A DNA stretch of 64,000 bases from Pipra filicauda. Its lineage: Eukaryota > Chordata > Aves > Passeriformes > Pipridae. The stretch covers positions 558,001-622,000 of the forward strand of contig NW_024104508.1 of the NCBI RefSeq assembly GCF_003945595.2. The letters are read 5' to 3'. The translations under genes were made by a program, and so were the position numbers. Below, in pieces: positions 21,973-34,137 of the stretch (its first letter is position 1; each line of letters opens with the position of its first letter). The notes below the pieces were generated by a model, which was given only the letters and a program-made list of their open reading frames with translations, was not told the origin of the DNA and did no database searches.

Positions 21973-24900
21973 TAAAAATGGGATCTCATGCCTTTTCTCG
22001 AAACGGGTCATTTATCTCATGATTTTCTGCACTCCAGGAATGTCCCTCTTTTAGCTCACCTGTTACATTTCTGAAATAGTCTCATTTGGTAGGTCTCTCA
22101 TAAAATATCAGGTGACCATACTGTAAATTGAGGGAAGAGGCACTTCTGCTATTGACTTAAGCTTCGCTTCCCTCAGATGGACAGATTCATTTCTAGAAGA
22201 CTATTATTAACCCCTCTGTCCCTCAAATCACAGTATTTTCATTGCAGAGCAAAGAATTCATCTCTTCAACCATTGTGTTGGTCACATGCTTTGAGGCCAA
22301 GCTTCGAATTCGTCCTTGGCAAAGATGAACAAGGTCTCTCCTTGTTTTCCCTTCATCTGTAAATCTCTAACCATACTGACTGATGGCTAATGAAGTGTAC
22401 AGAAAGTGCTAGAGGTTGAGATGCTTCGCCTGTGACTCAGCATGATTTTCTCTGCTTTACAACAAATACTGCTAATAATTGTCAGATTTTATTAGACTTG
22501 GCTTTTTGTTTTCTATTTCATGCTGTGTATTATGCTAATTTAGAAAATGAAATAAGAAAAACTGTGATTTTGTTCTTGCATACGTTAGTGGCAAAAATAC
22601 CCATTTGCTTCAGAATTACCAGAATCCAATTCCCAATTATAACACCGATGCCTGCAAGTAGTTCTCCCCAGTTGTAAAGGGCTGAACAAAACTCACAAGA
22701 AAATGAAAGGTTAATTAATATTTGTGCAGGCCTCAACATTCATTGATTGTTCTGAGTCATGCCTGAACTTTTTCAGAATAGTCTTAAAGCTTTTTTTGGT
22801 TTTTTTTGATTTTGCGATGTACGTTGGTAAGTTGTTGACAAATGTGTCATATAGAGTGGCTTAGCTGAAGCAGGTGTTTAATGAAATGGCTTGATGCTTT
22901 CATTCTTCTAAACCACCACTGACCTTACGTGTTTGGGGGTTAGGCAGAAAATAGCTACTTCTAAAAAAACTTTCCAGGCTAGGAAACTCTGTGAATAGGC
23001 ATACTGCTATGTAAACCCATCTTATAATAAAAAAAATGAAATGTTCAATAAAAATAATGGCAATACAAATGCTGGTCATAAAATACAGCTTGCAGTGAAA
23101 ATAAACCTATCGAGTGTGCCTAATCAGCCTGCAGTTTGGATGATGAATTGGTGAGATCGGTTGTTTGTATTGATATTCTCAAAGCATTTTAAATGTTTTT
23201 TTCAGCATAGTAAGATGGCAAGTAAATAAAGGCCTCCACCCCAGAGTATTGAGAATGATCAGCTCTCCAAAATAATGGAGACTTATTCCAGTTACGTAAA
23301 AAGAACCCCATAGTTTTGGTGTTAATTGAAGTGAAACTAAAATTATAACTTTATAAAGTACTTCTTATCAAATGGATCTTTAATACAGATTTCTTTACTC
23401 TTTTCAGTGAATGAACAGAAAATGAAGCTCTAATAAGGTAAGATTTTTTTTTAATTCAACTTTAGTAAGATATTCAAGTTAATTTGAAGTAATTTTAACA
23501 AATATGCTCGGCATTTCAGAGTAGACCCTAGACATAGTGTGGGTCAGTATGTCAAAGCACAAATAGGAAAGGATGCAGTATCAAAGAATGAGTCTAACAC
23601 TGAACTTTTTTTTGTTGTTGTTACTAAGCTACTCTTTGGTCTTTTTGGTCTTTTTGGTCTAATCTACTTGCATAGATTTGAAAACTTTTTGCCTATAAGG
23701 AATTTACAGGTAATTATTTTTCAGCAGATGTTATAGTTTTCACTACTCAGTGAAAATCTTCACTTCTTTCGCAGTTTGAAAATGAAATTTTAGAGTATAT
23801 ACTGTTAAAATAGATTTTTGGGTCATAGATTTTTGGGTTTTGAGATGTGATGGTAGGAGTTTATGAGTTACATAGTTAAATAAATAAAGGAGGGGTGAAT
23901 TCTTCTAGCAGTGAATATTTCCTGTTATATCTAATATAATTCAGGCTGCATTCTGGAAATGGATTCTGTATGCATCTGCTAGATGGCCAAAAGGCAGAAG
24001 AAGGTCTTTCAAAACATTACCAACTGCAAGGGATGTTAAAAAATTGGGTTTATCTTTTCCTTTTGTCCACTGCTAGTGAAGATGCTAGTGAGGACATTCA
24101 TGTAGTGTGTTTTCTAGAAAATGAAGGATCTATGTCAAATAACATAACTAGGCATATGATAAAAAGTTGTTCTGACAGGCAGCTGCAGAATGAACCTATT
24201 CAGAGCATTACAGAAATACATAATTGCTTTTCAGTCACAGGTAATAGTTTCAATTTTAATAGCCATTCAGAGTTTACCAAGGAAGGGGAGCGTTGTTGGT
24301 TAGTGTTGTCCTTTCCTCCTGTATTTGCCTGTTTTGTTTTTTTATCGGTGGTTAAAGTAAAAGTTTACAGAGTTTTTAGCTGGATTTCGTGCATCTATTT
24401 TAAGTCAAAAGCCTTCCAAATGAAAGTGTGTTTAAAAGGAATGTTTCTAAAACCTTGACATCTTAAACCAGTAGAAGTTGATACATCTGCATAAACTGTG
24501 TTCCTGATTTGCAAAGGGATATCCTTGAAATAGGGAAGAGGGAGGCTAAAAGAAAAAGCAGTTAAGCTATGCAAAATGTAAACTGTTAGAAACCACAAGT
24601 GAGTAGAAATGTGAAATATTAATGGAGAAAACAGTAGTGTTGTGAAAAAGTAATGAGGTGTCATGACAAATGATGTAAATAGCAGACTATCTAGCTTTGC
24701 AGTTCTTACTTTGTATTAGTACATGGAGAGTTTGCAAAGATGTGTGCATATATGGTATATGTCCTAGATGGCCAGATGCTGCTCTTTGTACCAAATTAGC
24801 GTGAAGGACTGAAAACCTTTCTGGAATAGGGCTAAGGAAGCTAAGGAACTTTATAATGTGTTGAGAACCACATGGGTAGTACAGGGATTTAGCAAATGCC

Positions 24901-27900
24901 AGAAGAAATTCTAGTTCTAAGCAGTCTTTGTATACTGAGTTCATCAGCATCTGTGATCCAGGGAGGACACAAGTCCTCCTTCTGTCTCCTTACCAGGATT
25001 CAGTCATACAAGAACTGGGCAAACATTGCAAAAATGAATTAAACTTGCTGTGTTTGTAGTTCATCACCTAACACAAGAGTGTCTTATGTGGAGCCTCTGA
25101 ATGCTACAGTAATATAAATATCTAAGTAATATGCCCAAGTAATATGGCGTGACGGCAGTAGTGGAAATTTACTTATTTTGTTTACTAGAATCACAACTGG
25201 AAGTATTTGAGGTATATATTGGTCACTCCTGGATTTCTGCCTTGGCAGTGCCTAGAGAAGTACCAGGTAATTCTGTTAGCATAATTTTTGTGTGATTTGA
25301 CATATGGGTAGTAGAAAACCACCCTCCATCAGCCAACTTTTTATTTATGAGTTAACTATAGTATTTAGTAACTACTGATCCTGTTTGAGCTAGAATTTAT
25401 CAGTTAGGTTAAAAATGAAGCTATGCAGATCGCGGTGCTATTTATCCCAGATTTCCGGGTCCTAAAAGTGGGTGAGTGCTGTGAAAGCTGGAAAAGCTTG
25501 TTAAAAAAGATGCTTGGTGCCTTTCCTTTGCACTTGAATTGAATTTTCTCTTTTAGTCTCTGTAGTCAAACACTACATATACTACTCCACTGCAGCTGCT
25601 GTATGTTGGATTCAGGAATCCCTGTTTTGATTTGCCAAGCAGGCAAACTATTTATCTCAGGTAAGAGAATTTTGAGGTGTAATGTGGTTAGTATCTAAAA
25701 ATATCAGTGTAGGGTGATAGAATAGGGCTCCAACAGACAAAAACATGGCAAGATAAGGAAGAGGAGTTCACACTGGAATTATGATACTGTGGGTGTAATT
25801 AACCACTGGAAAAGCTTAGAAAGGAATGCGGTAGATCACTTGGACTAATTAAATCAAGATTAGATCTCCTTCTGAAATATCTTCTAGTAGAGTTACAAGT
25901 TCTTGTGCTTTGTAAAGAAATTGCTGCGTGAGGTATTATGGGCAGTGCCAGGCAGGAAGTCAGACCAGATTATCATAAGAATTCCTTCAGGCCTTTTAAA
26001 TCCACATCTCCACCAACAAAGGCTCTTATGTGGTACAGGCAGCCACAGAATTTCTAAAATCAGAGCTGGAGCAGGTCACTCTTGTTTTGGTAGTGAAAGG
26101 TTGAAAAGTCTTTGAGCAGATCCTTACAGAGACGCAGTGGTGGATACTCAGTGCTGCTGACCTTGCAGGTTTTGTGTGCTCCAGTCATACAGACCAGTCC
26201 TGAGCCAGTTTCTGTTCTTATCTGATCAGTCCATAGACACATCCTTCTGCATAATCTTCTAATATTTCACCTGATTTACTTAGTAGCTTGCTTTGTATTG
26301 AGTTCAATGAAAAGTAATAATTTTTCTGTGATGCATATTGAATCCCTTCTGTGATACAAGTAAGGTCCTGAATGAATTCAGAATTTTACTCAGTTATTCA
26401 GTGAGCATAATGCTGTCATCTTTAACATAAGATCTTCTATAGCCAGTCTTAATATCCATATGAGTAGAAAGGGCAGGGTACATTTTTAACCGATTTTGTA
26501 GAATTCCTAATATAAAATCATCTGCTTTCCCCAAAACTGAAAAAGTAGTAACTTATATGTTTGCTCTGGGACCTACATGGACTACTGAGAGAGAATGGAG
26601 GATAGTAATTTTTCAGTTCTCTTCAGCTGCAGCTTCAGCTGCATCCTTGTCTTACTGGGTAAGAGGCAAAATCTTCTTAACAGAAAATAGATTAAAATGG
26701 TTGGTCAAAAAGTAATTTTATACCAGAAGAAACACAAAACACTGTGGTGAACCAAGGATAGCAGTGGGTCTTTCTTGTTACTTTGATAAGCTCATTAATT
26801 TCAATGTTCAAAATTAATTAGGAGTTACTGTGCAAAATCTTACAATGGAAAAATCCATCAACTTGAGCTCAGAATTATGTCACCCTACTGCACTTAGGTT
26901 GCATAGCTTCTCTTACAGCAATGTTCAGTGTAACTCCGCAGCAGCATGACAGGGAGAACAGCTGAGAGTTGTGCTGGCTATATGTGTGCATAAAAAATTA
27001 TTCAGGAGAGTTTCGTGTAATTCTGGCTATGTAGAAAGACCTGTAAAAAAGCTCTTCTGTAAAATTATCCAGGGTAATTCAAGGGTGAGCCCAGGCATAT
27101 CAGAGGATTTTGTGTTCCAGTATACCTGATACCCAACCTGACAGCAGGTGGTGGGCACTTGGTACCTGACCATCCCTACTGCTCTCCCTCTTCGGACTAA
27201 TGTGTACATATGGTTTACACAGGGCGGTCTAAACTTGAATTGGAAAAATTATTAGACTAAAGCAATAGGAAAACTAAAGTAGAGAAAAGAAATACCCTTC
27301 TGTTTGATAACCCAAAGTAAGATAGTTAAGTGTGTCTCTCCACGTGAAGGTTCCATCTGCTTTCATGGACATCTAAGAAAGAGAGAAAGGACAGGAAGGC
27401 CAAGATGTTGGAGAAAGAAAAAAGAGATTAATTACCCTTGCTAGTAGGTTAGGGATTTGTGGCTGTGGTCAAGTTGAAAGAAGACTTTGGTTAGTTAGGA
27501 ATCAAACATGTTTGGCTGGTTACTATGCACTAGTTGTGATATTTTAGTGTGAAGTTTCTTATGCACCATGTCTCAAGAAAATATATTACATACCCATGGT
27601 TTTCACAAATTCCTGATAGCCATAATACTGACTGTGGACAGTATTTAAAAACAAACTTCAGTATGTCCTTTTTTCACATGTTTTTGCTACCACTGAGTCA
27701 CTCTTCATGGGTACTTCAGTTCTGAAAAGGAGTGGAGGAGGCTGTGCCACTAAAGAAAATTGCTGTCTCCATTAGTGTATTTACATAAGTGTATTTAAGA
27801 CATCACATTGCTGGTATTTTCTTCTGTGTGAAAGTTCATGGCTAAATTATTAATGTAAAGGAAAATAGTCTTTCCTACCACAGAAGAAATGCCTCTGCTG

Positions 27901-28521
27901 GACAGTGGTACACAAGCCTGCAGCATTGACTTTGGTTGCGACTGAGGATTTCCTTGGCCTGCCTTTCTGTTCAGGCAATGCTGTAAAGGCATTCCAGATT
28001 ACAGAAAGGAGGAGTTATGTTGAGGTCTGGGGAGTTCCTTTGGTGCATTTCCAGCACACTGGTAGTCCCAAATTCGTTGTTTGTATTGAAGAACTGCACT
28101 TCCTTTAAAAGCTCAGTTTGACTGCATTTGAAAGCTTTTCAATCTTGTTTCCTGCACTTCATTTACTTATCAACCCCTCTACAAGAATCCATGATTTTGC
28201 CTGGGTAACTTGCTCTCTCTTCCAAGAAATAAATAACCATTTTTCAAATTTTTTAAATCCACATGCTGGCTTGGAGCACAGTTTGGTGTAAAGAAGTGCC
28301 CTGGTGCTTCTACTGTGCTCGCAGTGTCTGCTTAGATGAGAGTCAAGCGTGCTGCACTCACTGTTACATAACTCTGCAAAAAGTGTTGATTCAGGGAAAT
28401 CCTGCTGCCGTGAGAGAATGGGAGCATCGGGAATGTTCTCTCCCGCTTAATGGAAATGTGGCTTTTGGTGACTAGTGCATTTAAAAAATTGTGTGTATGG
28501 TCTTGTTGACAGAATCCAACT
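21973..28521. other. Unassigned AT-rich DNA
   Basis: It contains three 9-base repeats (GGTCTTTTT type) at about 23637-23661 and a 162-codon plus-strand frame at 23970-24458 without any signature. A 104-base splice-bounded segment at 25557-25660 is open in one frame. I recognise no transposable element. Confidence 0.3.
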
Positions 28522-28542
28522 TGAACATCATAATGATGTTCA
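28522..28542. repeat. 21-base perfect palindrome
   Basis: TGAACATCAT and ATGATGTTCA are exact reverse complements around a single A. Palindromes of this kind can be dimeric protein-binding sites, but no specific factor is recognised. Confidence 0.8.
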
Positions 28543-30310
28543 GGACAGCAGATCCTGCTGGTTTTTGCAGCCCTGGGAGGGTGGATGAGGCTCCGGTAGC
28601 AGCAAGCTGGTATAGCATATGTCTGGCTGCTACCAGAGGAGATTTACAGCCAGACAGTTTTTGGTGTTGAGTAACCTTTAGAAGAGTGAATTGGAAAAAT
28701 TGCCAGGTTGGTCAAACAGATCAATTCCCATCAGCAGGAGAGACAGCTGTTCATTTGACTACATCTCCTTCATTTGGCTATGTGGATTGTCCCACTGGAT
28801 GAAGTGGGCTCCAGAGACCTGCCTGTGGAGAAGAGAGGCAGGTAGGACAACATGCACTGAGTCAGAAATTCTGTTCGTCTTTTGGCATTACAGAAATAGC
28901 CTTGTCTTACGAATGTGGTGGAGGGGTAGGTTGCTAGTCTAATTTTTCGACCTTTTCATTTTTTCACATATTTCAGCCTCTATTTCAGCCCTGAAAGAAT
29001 ATTTCAGATTGCTCTACCCTGCTACTGGCACTAGTCAAAGCCTCTCCCTCCCTCCACCCCACCCCCACTAATACATTACTGTGAAAATGTGGATAAGAAG
29101 GTAAATTAAAGGTCGGGAAAGTCAATGTTGGCTCAATATTATAAGTACTAATCTCTCTAAGCAATATGTATTCATTTTCTGTTTTCTTGCTCATTGTAAG
29201 GGGTAAAAGCCTGTCTAGAAGCTGTTAGAGATCTAGATGGTGTTAGCTAGATTTGCTTCTAGGTTGTTCTCATTCAGCAGCATCCTCAGAGCAAGCTTTG
29301 GTTCTGTTGTTTCAGTTTCCCCATCTATGCCTTTAATCCTGTTCTCTTTCTTTAATCACATCCTATATACACTTGTCCTTTGAGTCCCGTAGCTCTTCTT
29401 CACTCCAAGTTTAGGGTCTCAGTTTGCAGTGTTGTTCAGGAAACTCTGTAAGTGATTTAATTTTGTCAGCTGAGGTAAACAAACAGTAAAAACATACACC
29501 ACAGCACAAAATGTTCTCTAATCAGTTATTTGACAAGCACAGTTTAATTATTTATCATAGCTTGTAAAAGTAATGAAGTCCTTGTAATATGAGATTTAAC
29601 ACTGTCCTATTAATTTTTCCCTGAGAATTGGAAAAAGGCTGCTGTATTTTTGTGTGCAAACTGAGAGCATGCAAGCTAATGAGATTTGACTGAGAATACG
29701 TAAAAGGGGCTGGAACCTTTCAGTGCTTCTTAATAGTTTCACTAATAGGTAGTAAATCCAAGCACATCCCACAGTTAGATAAGATTTTGCCTATGTTGGC
29801 AAACCAGAAGGTGCTGTCTGATGCTTTGCCAAAGCAAAACAGTTTTCTTGGCCCAGCTATTTTTTTTTTTAATGTTTAGCTTAGTAAAAAGAAATGCTGT
29901 AAGTAGCAGCCTTTCTCAAGACATATAATTCAAAATAGTTTTCTGTAGCATGATAGATTTCATGTTGCTACAAAATAAATATTTAATCAGTGCTAATATT
30001 TTTGGTTTCCTTAGGCAGGGAGAGAAGTTCTAACTTTTTACTCAAGTAAGTGCAATGCAATCTAGGAGGATGTTCAAAGTAAAATGCATGTATATCCTAG
30101 ATATTTTTTTAATGGACTATAGGTGCAGCCAGCCAGGACTGATGGCTGATTTTGTTCCTGACAGAAAACACTTTACCGCAAAGTTAAAAAGTCCCTCTCG
30201 CTGAAAAAGGAAAAGAACCCAAAAAGATAAATGTAAAACTGACTTCAAGCTAGCATCTGTGTTTGATCGACTTGAGCTGTATGATGAACTAGATCAGTTA
30301 CAATTACATT
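28543..30310. other. Unassigned non-coding DNA
   Basis: No repeat, RNA gene or convincing exon is seen. A C-rich patch lies near 29045. Confidence 0.3.
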
Positions 30311-30339
30311 AAAAAAAAGAAGAAGAAGAAGAAGAAGAA
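30311..30339 (+). repeat. A-run followed by (GAA)n microsatellite
   Basis: Eight A bases lead into about seven AGA/GAA triplets. This is a purine-only tract of the kind that arises from replication slippage. Confidence 0.95.
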
Positions 30340-31954
30340 TTGCAGCCTGAAATGCTTTGCTTTTCAGTTACAAAGCTGCCTCGACCATGCCAGCCCAACT
30401 CAATGACTGAAAGGAAGAGTCTAGTGGCTCTAGAGTAGAGTCACACTTACTGGTTAGTTTCTAATTCGTTGATCTTATGTGATCTACTGGGCTCTTTATT
30501 CAGGGGCTCACTTTGTAGTACAAAAGAACATTGTGAGCAGGGAATATTTCTTATCTGAGCTGCTCTGTCAAGCACAGCGGCAGAGTTTGGCCCTTGGAGG
30601 ACAGCAACTCCTGTGGGCTTCCTATGAAAGCTGCAGCTCCCATGATCCTAATCAGACAGAAGGATGGGAGACAAGCACTTAAATTTTGTGCTCCTCCTGT
30701 GTTTGCAGAGGGAGCAAGGACTGAATGGAGTCCACCTTATTTTTCCTTCAGATGTGAACCGCTGACTGAGGCTTCTTCTGCTGTTTTCCCTTTCTGCTCA
30801 AGAGACAGTAAGAGCTCTTCCCTGGTACCATGGTGGGCAGACCTGTATTTGTAATGGATCAGTCTTGACACAGTCATCATGCCTGCATTTAAGAAAACCT
30901 TTCAGGACACATCTGTTCATTAGTGCTCTCTCTCTTTTGATCCATTGGAAACTTATTCCCGTCCTTCTAGCCACCAGCATCTTTCATTGTCCTTTCACAA
31001 ATTAATTTAGAAACCAGTCATCCCTTCTGTGATATAATTATCACAGAAAAAGCCCAGAAGTAAAGGTAAAATAATGCAATTTCAGGAGGGAAATTGTATG
31101 TTCTGAACTGAGTCTTGAAGTGCATATGCACCTCACAGAAAGGCAGCAGGTTTCTATAAAGGTCACCCAGAAAACAAGGAAGATGTTCCCTGCCATGTCT
31201 GACTGTAACCAAGGAAAAGTAGTACTGAATTTTTGCTGACTGTGAGGATGTCAATTTGTCATAGTCCTTTAGTTACAGTAGATGTATGGTACAGAAGGAG
31301 AATACTATTGAGCAGTTATAACAAGTTTTGACATTTCTGACTTTCTTTGTGTTAAGATGCTAACCACAGACACCATTAGTCTCACCCCCTGATTGGGGCT
31401 GATTCAGAGAGCCTTACTTTTCAGTTACAGGGTGGGTTTAATACAGGGTAGTAAAAAATTTAGTGTACAGCCTCTTTAAAATACAATGACAGTATTAGCC
31501 CATCCACATGTTCACCAGCTCTGATTTTCTTGAGATATAGGGGGTTGTGCTTTTTCCAGTCCAAAATTCCATTTCTGAGAACTAACTGATTGGAAAATAC
31601 TTAGATTTATAGGAAGAGCTCCAGCTTTGCTGGCAGCAAAAGCTAAGTGAAAATGACAGGGAGTGTTCACTTCTTTCAGCAAGTTCTGTCCTCAGTGGGA
31701 AAATGGCAGGCTGACCCTGGTGTATTCCTGTTCTGCATGAGTGGATTTGATGTTCTGTGTTTCCAAAAGTTGGTTATGGTTGCAGCTTTCACGTATGGGA
31801 AGAGACTGAGGTTAAACACAAGACTGCTGTAAAAATGTACTAGCATTCATAATTATGTTTAAATTTTATTATTCCTTGCTTCCTTGAAATAAAATAATTA
31901 ACAGAACATAAAATAATAACAGAAGAGAGAAAAGTCACTTCTTGTTCTTACGGG
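30340..31954. other. Unassigned non-coding DNA
   Basis: Overlapping short frames at 30479-30854 are slightly richer in G and C but show no domain. No repeat is recognised. Confidence 0.3.
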
Positions 31955-32170
31955 ATCATAGAATCATAGAATGGCTTATGTTGGAAGGGATCTTAAAGAT
32001 CATCTGGTTCCAACCCCCCCACCATGGGCAAGGACACCTTTCACTAGACCAGGTTGCTCAAAACTCCATCCAACCTGGCCTTTAACACTCCCAGGGATGG
32101 GGCATCTCTGGGCAACCTATTCAGTGCCTCATCACCCTCACAACAAAGAATCCAAACCGGTTCCTAAATC
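31955..32170 (-). mobile_element. CR1 LINE 3' fragment
   Basis: The plus strand begins with the octamer tail TCATAGAATCATAGAATGG. It continues with GGAAGGGATCTTAAAGATCATC and the TAGACCAGGTTGCTC block, all typical of the inverted CR1 3' region. Only about 215 bases of 3' untranslated sequence and reverse transcriptase end remain, with small internal losses near 32100. It belongs to the same subfamily type as the copies at 12309 and 37864. Confidence 0.94.
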
Positions 32171-33984
32171 CTGGTTCTGATTGACACAGTGTTGCAGCCA
32201 TTGTATAAAACCATTTAGATCCTCTTAACTTTATCTGCCTTCCTTAGAGTGCAGTTTGCTCCAACAAATTCTTAAATGAAGTGGAAATTACACAAATAGG
32301 AGTTATTTGAAGCTGCAGAACCATTTTACACTCATGCTTATGCAATGAGCTAGAACTGCACAGCTGACCAAAAAACAGTCCTTAATTCACAATTCCAGCC
32401 TGTTTTTTCACTTCAGTGGCTTTTTAAACTTCCCTCTAGTCTTTATGCATTTTATGTGGTTTAACTGAAATTCTGAGAAAATAAAGGAAAATGAACCATG
32501 GACGTGGAGAAATGTACAAGAACAGATGAAGAGAGAGGTTTCCTGTAGGAATGGGGCATGGAGAAAGCAGTTCTGTAAAAACGGTTTGATCCAAATGCTT
32601 GGGATGGTAAAGTGACATAGAGAAAAATTTGATTAATTGAGAAAGAATGCATGGCAGGAAAGATGCAATTTATTGGACTGGAAAAGTCTTCCTCGATAAC
32701 AGCAAGTGGCATAATTTTCCAAAGAAAGTTCTCTGTTACGTGGTAATTGAAAACTTGGTTGAATAAACACTAGAAAACACCACTATAGAACCTGTGCTTC
32801 TTTAGGTGAGCAATCTTCAAGCAGAAAGCCTTTTCTGCCTCCATATTCTGACTTGCTTGAGACAGCTCCATGAATCTGGTTCAGGCTTGGGATAAAACCA
32901 TAAGGTATGTTTTCTCTGCTCACTCTCTTTTTCCCCTAAATGTTATTATACTGCAGTTTGGCTCTGTCCACATAGTCTGGAGCAGACTGTGTTGTAACTT
33001 GCTTTAGTCGCCACTGAATTTAACAGCTTTTGGCTTTGTAAGTAATGCCTTAGGAGAACTCTTGCTCATCTGTTCCCTGAGCCAAAGGAAAACTCCTCCA
33101 GTAGCTTTCCCAGTGTTTTCTCTGGCTGGAACACATAGTTACCAATTGCTAGGTGAAGATACACTATCTTTAATCATATTTTATTTTTGTATTTTCAGTT
33201 TGTCCAGCTGATATATTCTAAGACATCCACTTTGACTAAAACAGTGAAAGAGCCCTTTCACAATGGTTTTTTTTTCTTTTTCCTGTACCCCACGTAATTA
33301 AATTCTTCCACTGGTGGGAAAAATGCTTTTCCTTGATGTAAATGTGTGGCAAGTAGCTGAATACTAAACCAGTCAGTCACATTTCCCTGTTAACCATACT
33401 TCTTCCATATTTTTCATAACAAAAGGATTTATCTTAGGGATCTTGTTCAGAAATTTCTCTATGTGGATTTCCTAGTCCTTTACAATTGGCTTTCAGGAAA
33501 TCTGATCATATTCGCATTTAATCCATTGCTAGAAATGTGTCCATTGGGAAATTGTTAAATAGGATCTCAATAAACCTTTGGGTTATATTTTGCAAGTACA
33601 AATCACTAGGAGATATTTGCATATTTATTTGTTGAATTTCAACTTCTACTTCAGGTTAGATGAGACATAAACAATTATACAGCACCTCTGGCAAAGGATT
33701 AGTCTTCAAAGCAAGTCAAAGCAACACTGGGAATTCAGAGGAAGATTTCTAAAGTTTTAGAAGGAACCGTGAAAGACTTGTGTTTTCTTTTAGCTCCATA
33801 CATTTTATGTCAAATATGGATTTAATGTTGTAGACTTTTACTCTGATACATCCTCTTGTTTGTTTTACTCTAAGTCATGTTTCTAAAAAATATTTATGGC
33901 AGCACTGGTCAGAGGCAGGGACTGCACTTTTGCCTTTTTTTGTTAATGGAAAAAAATTACCCTAATTTAAAGCCAGCTAAAATA
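32171..33984. other. Unassigned AT-rich DNA
   Basis: A segment near 32805-32904 has an acceptor and a donor but carries a stop near its end in the best frame. Nothing else is recognised. Confidence 0.3.
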
Positions 33985-34028
33985 TTTTTGTTTGGTTTTG
34001 TTTGTTTGTTTGTTTGTTTGTTTGTTTT
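33985..34028 (+). repeat. (TTTG)n microsatellite
   Basis: A run of TTTG units, perfect for the last eight or so. It leads into a good acceptor (gttttgacag), so it doubles as a pyrimidine-rich tract. Confidence 0.95.
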
Positions 34029-34137
34029 GACAGGGTCTATGGGTCAGACTCTGCATTGTACTTTGTAACAGAGGCCACAGATAAATGTGATCTGCCAGAA
34101 AGATGTTAATAGTTTTTTTCCAAGATCAGGAGGCCAG

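Noticed and set aside
23970..24458. 162-codon plus-strand frame, the longest on that strand
   Set aside because: No domain or signal peptide, no codon bias that I can judge, AT-rich surroundings. Likely a chance frame, though a database search would settle it.
32805..32904. Segment between an acceptor and an AAG|gtatgt donor
   Set aside because: The best frame has a stop nine bases before the donor.
34034..34137. Segment between a good acceptor and a CAG|gtatgt donor with 24 open codons and a stop
   Set aside because: The stop lies inside the segment, the pyrimidine tract is simply the TTTG microsatellite, and no upstream partner was found.
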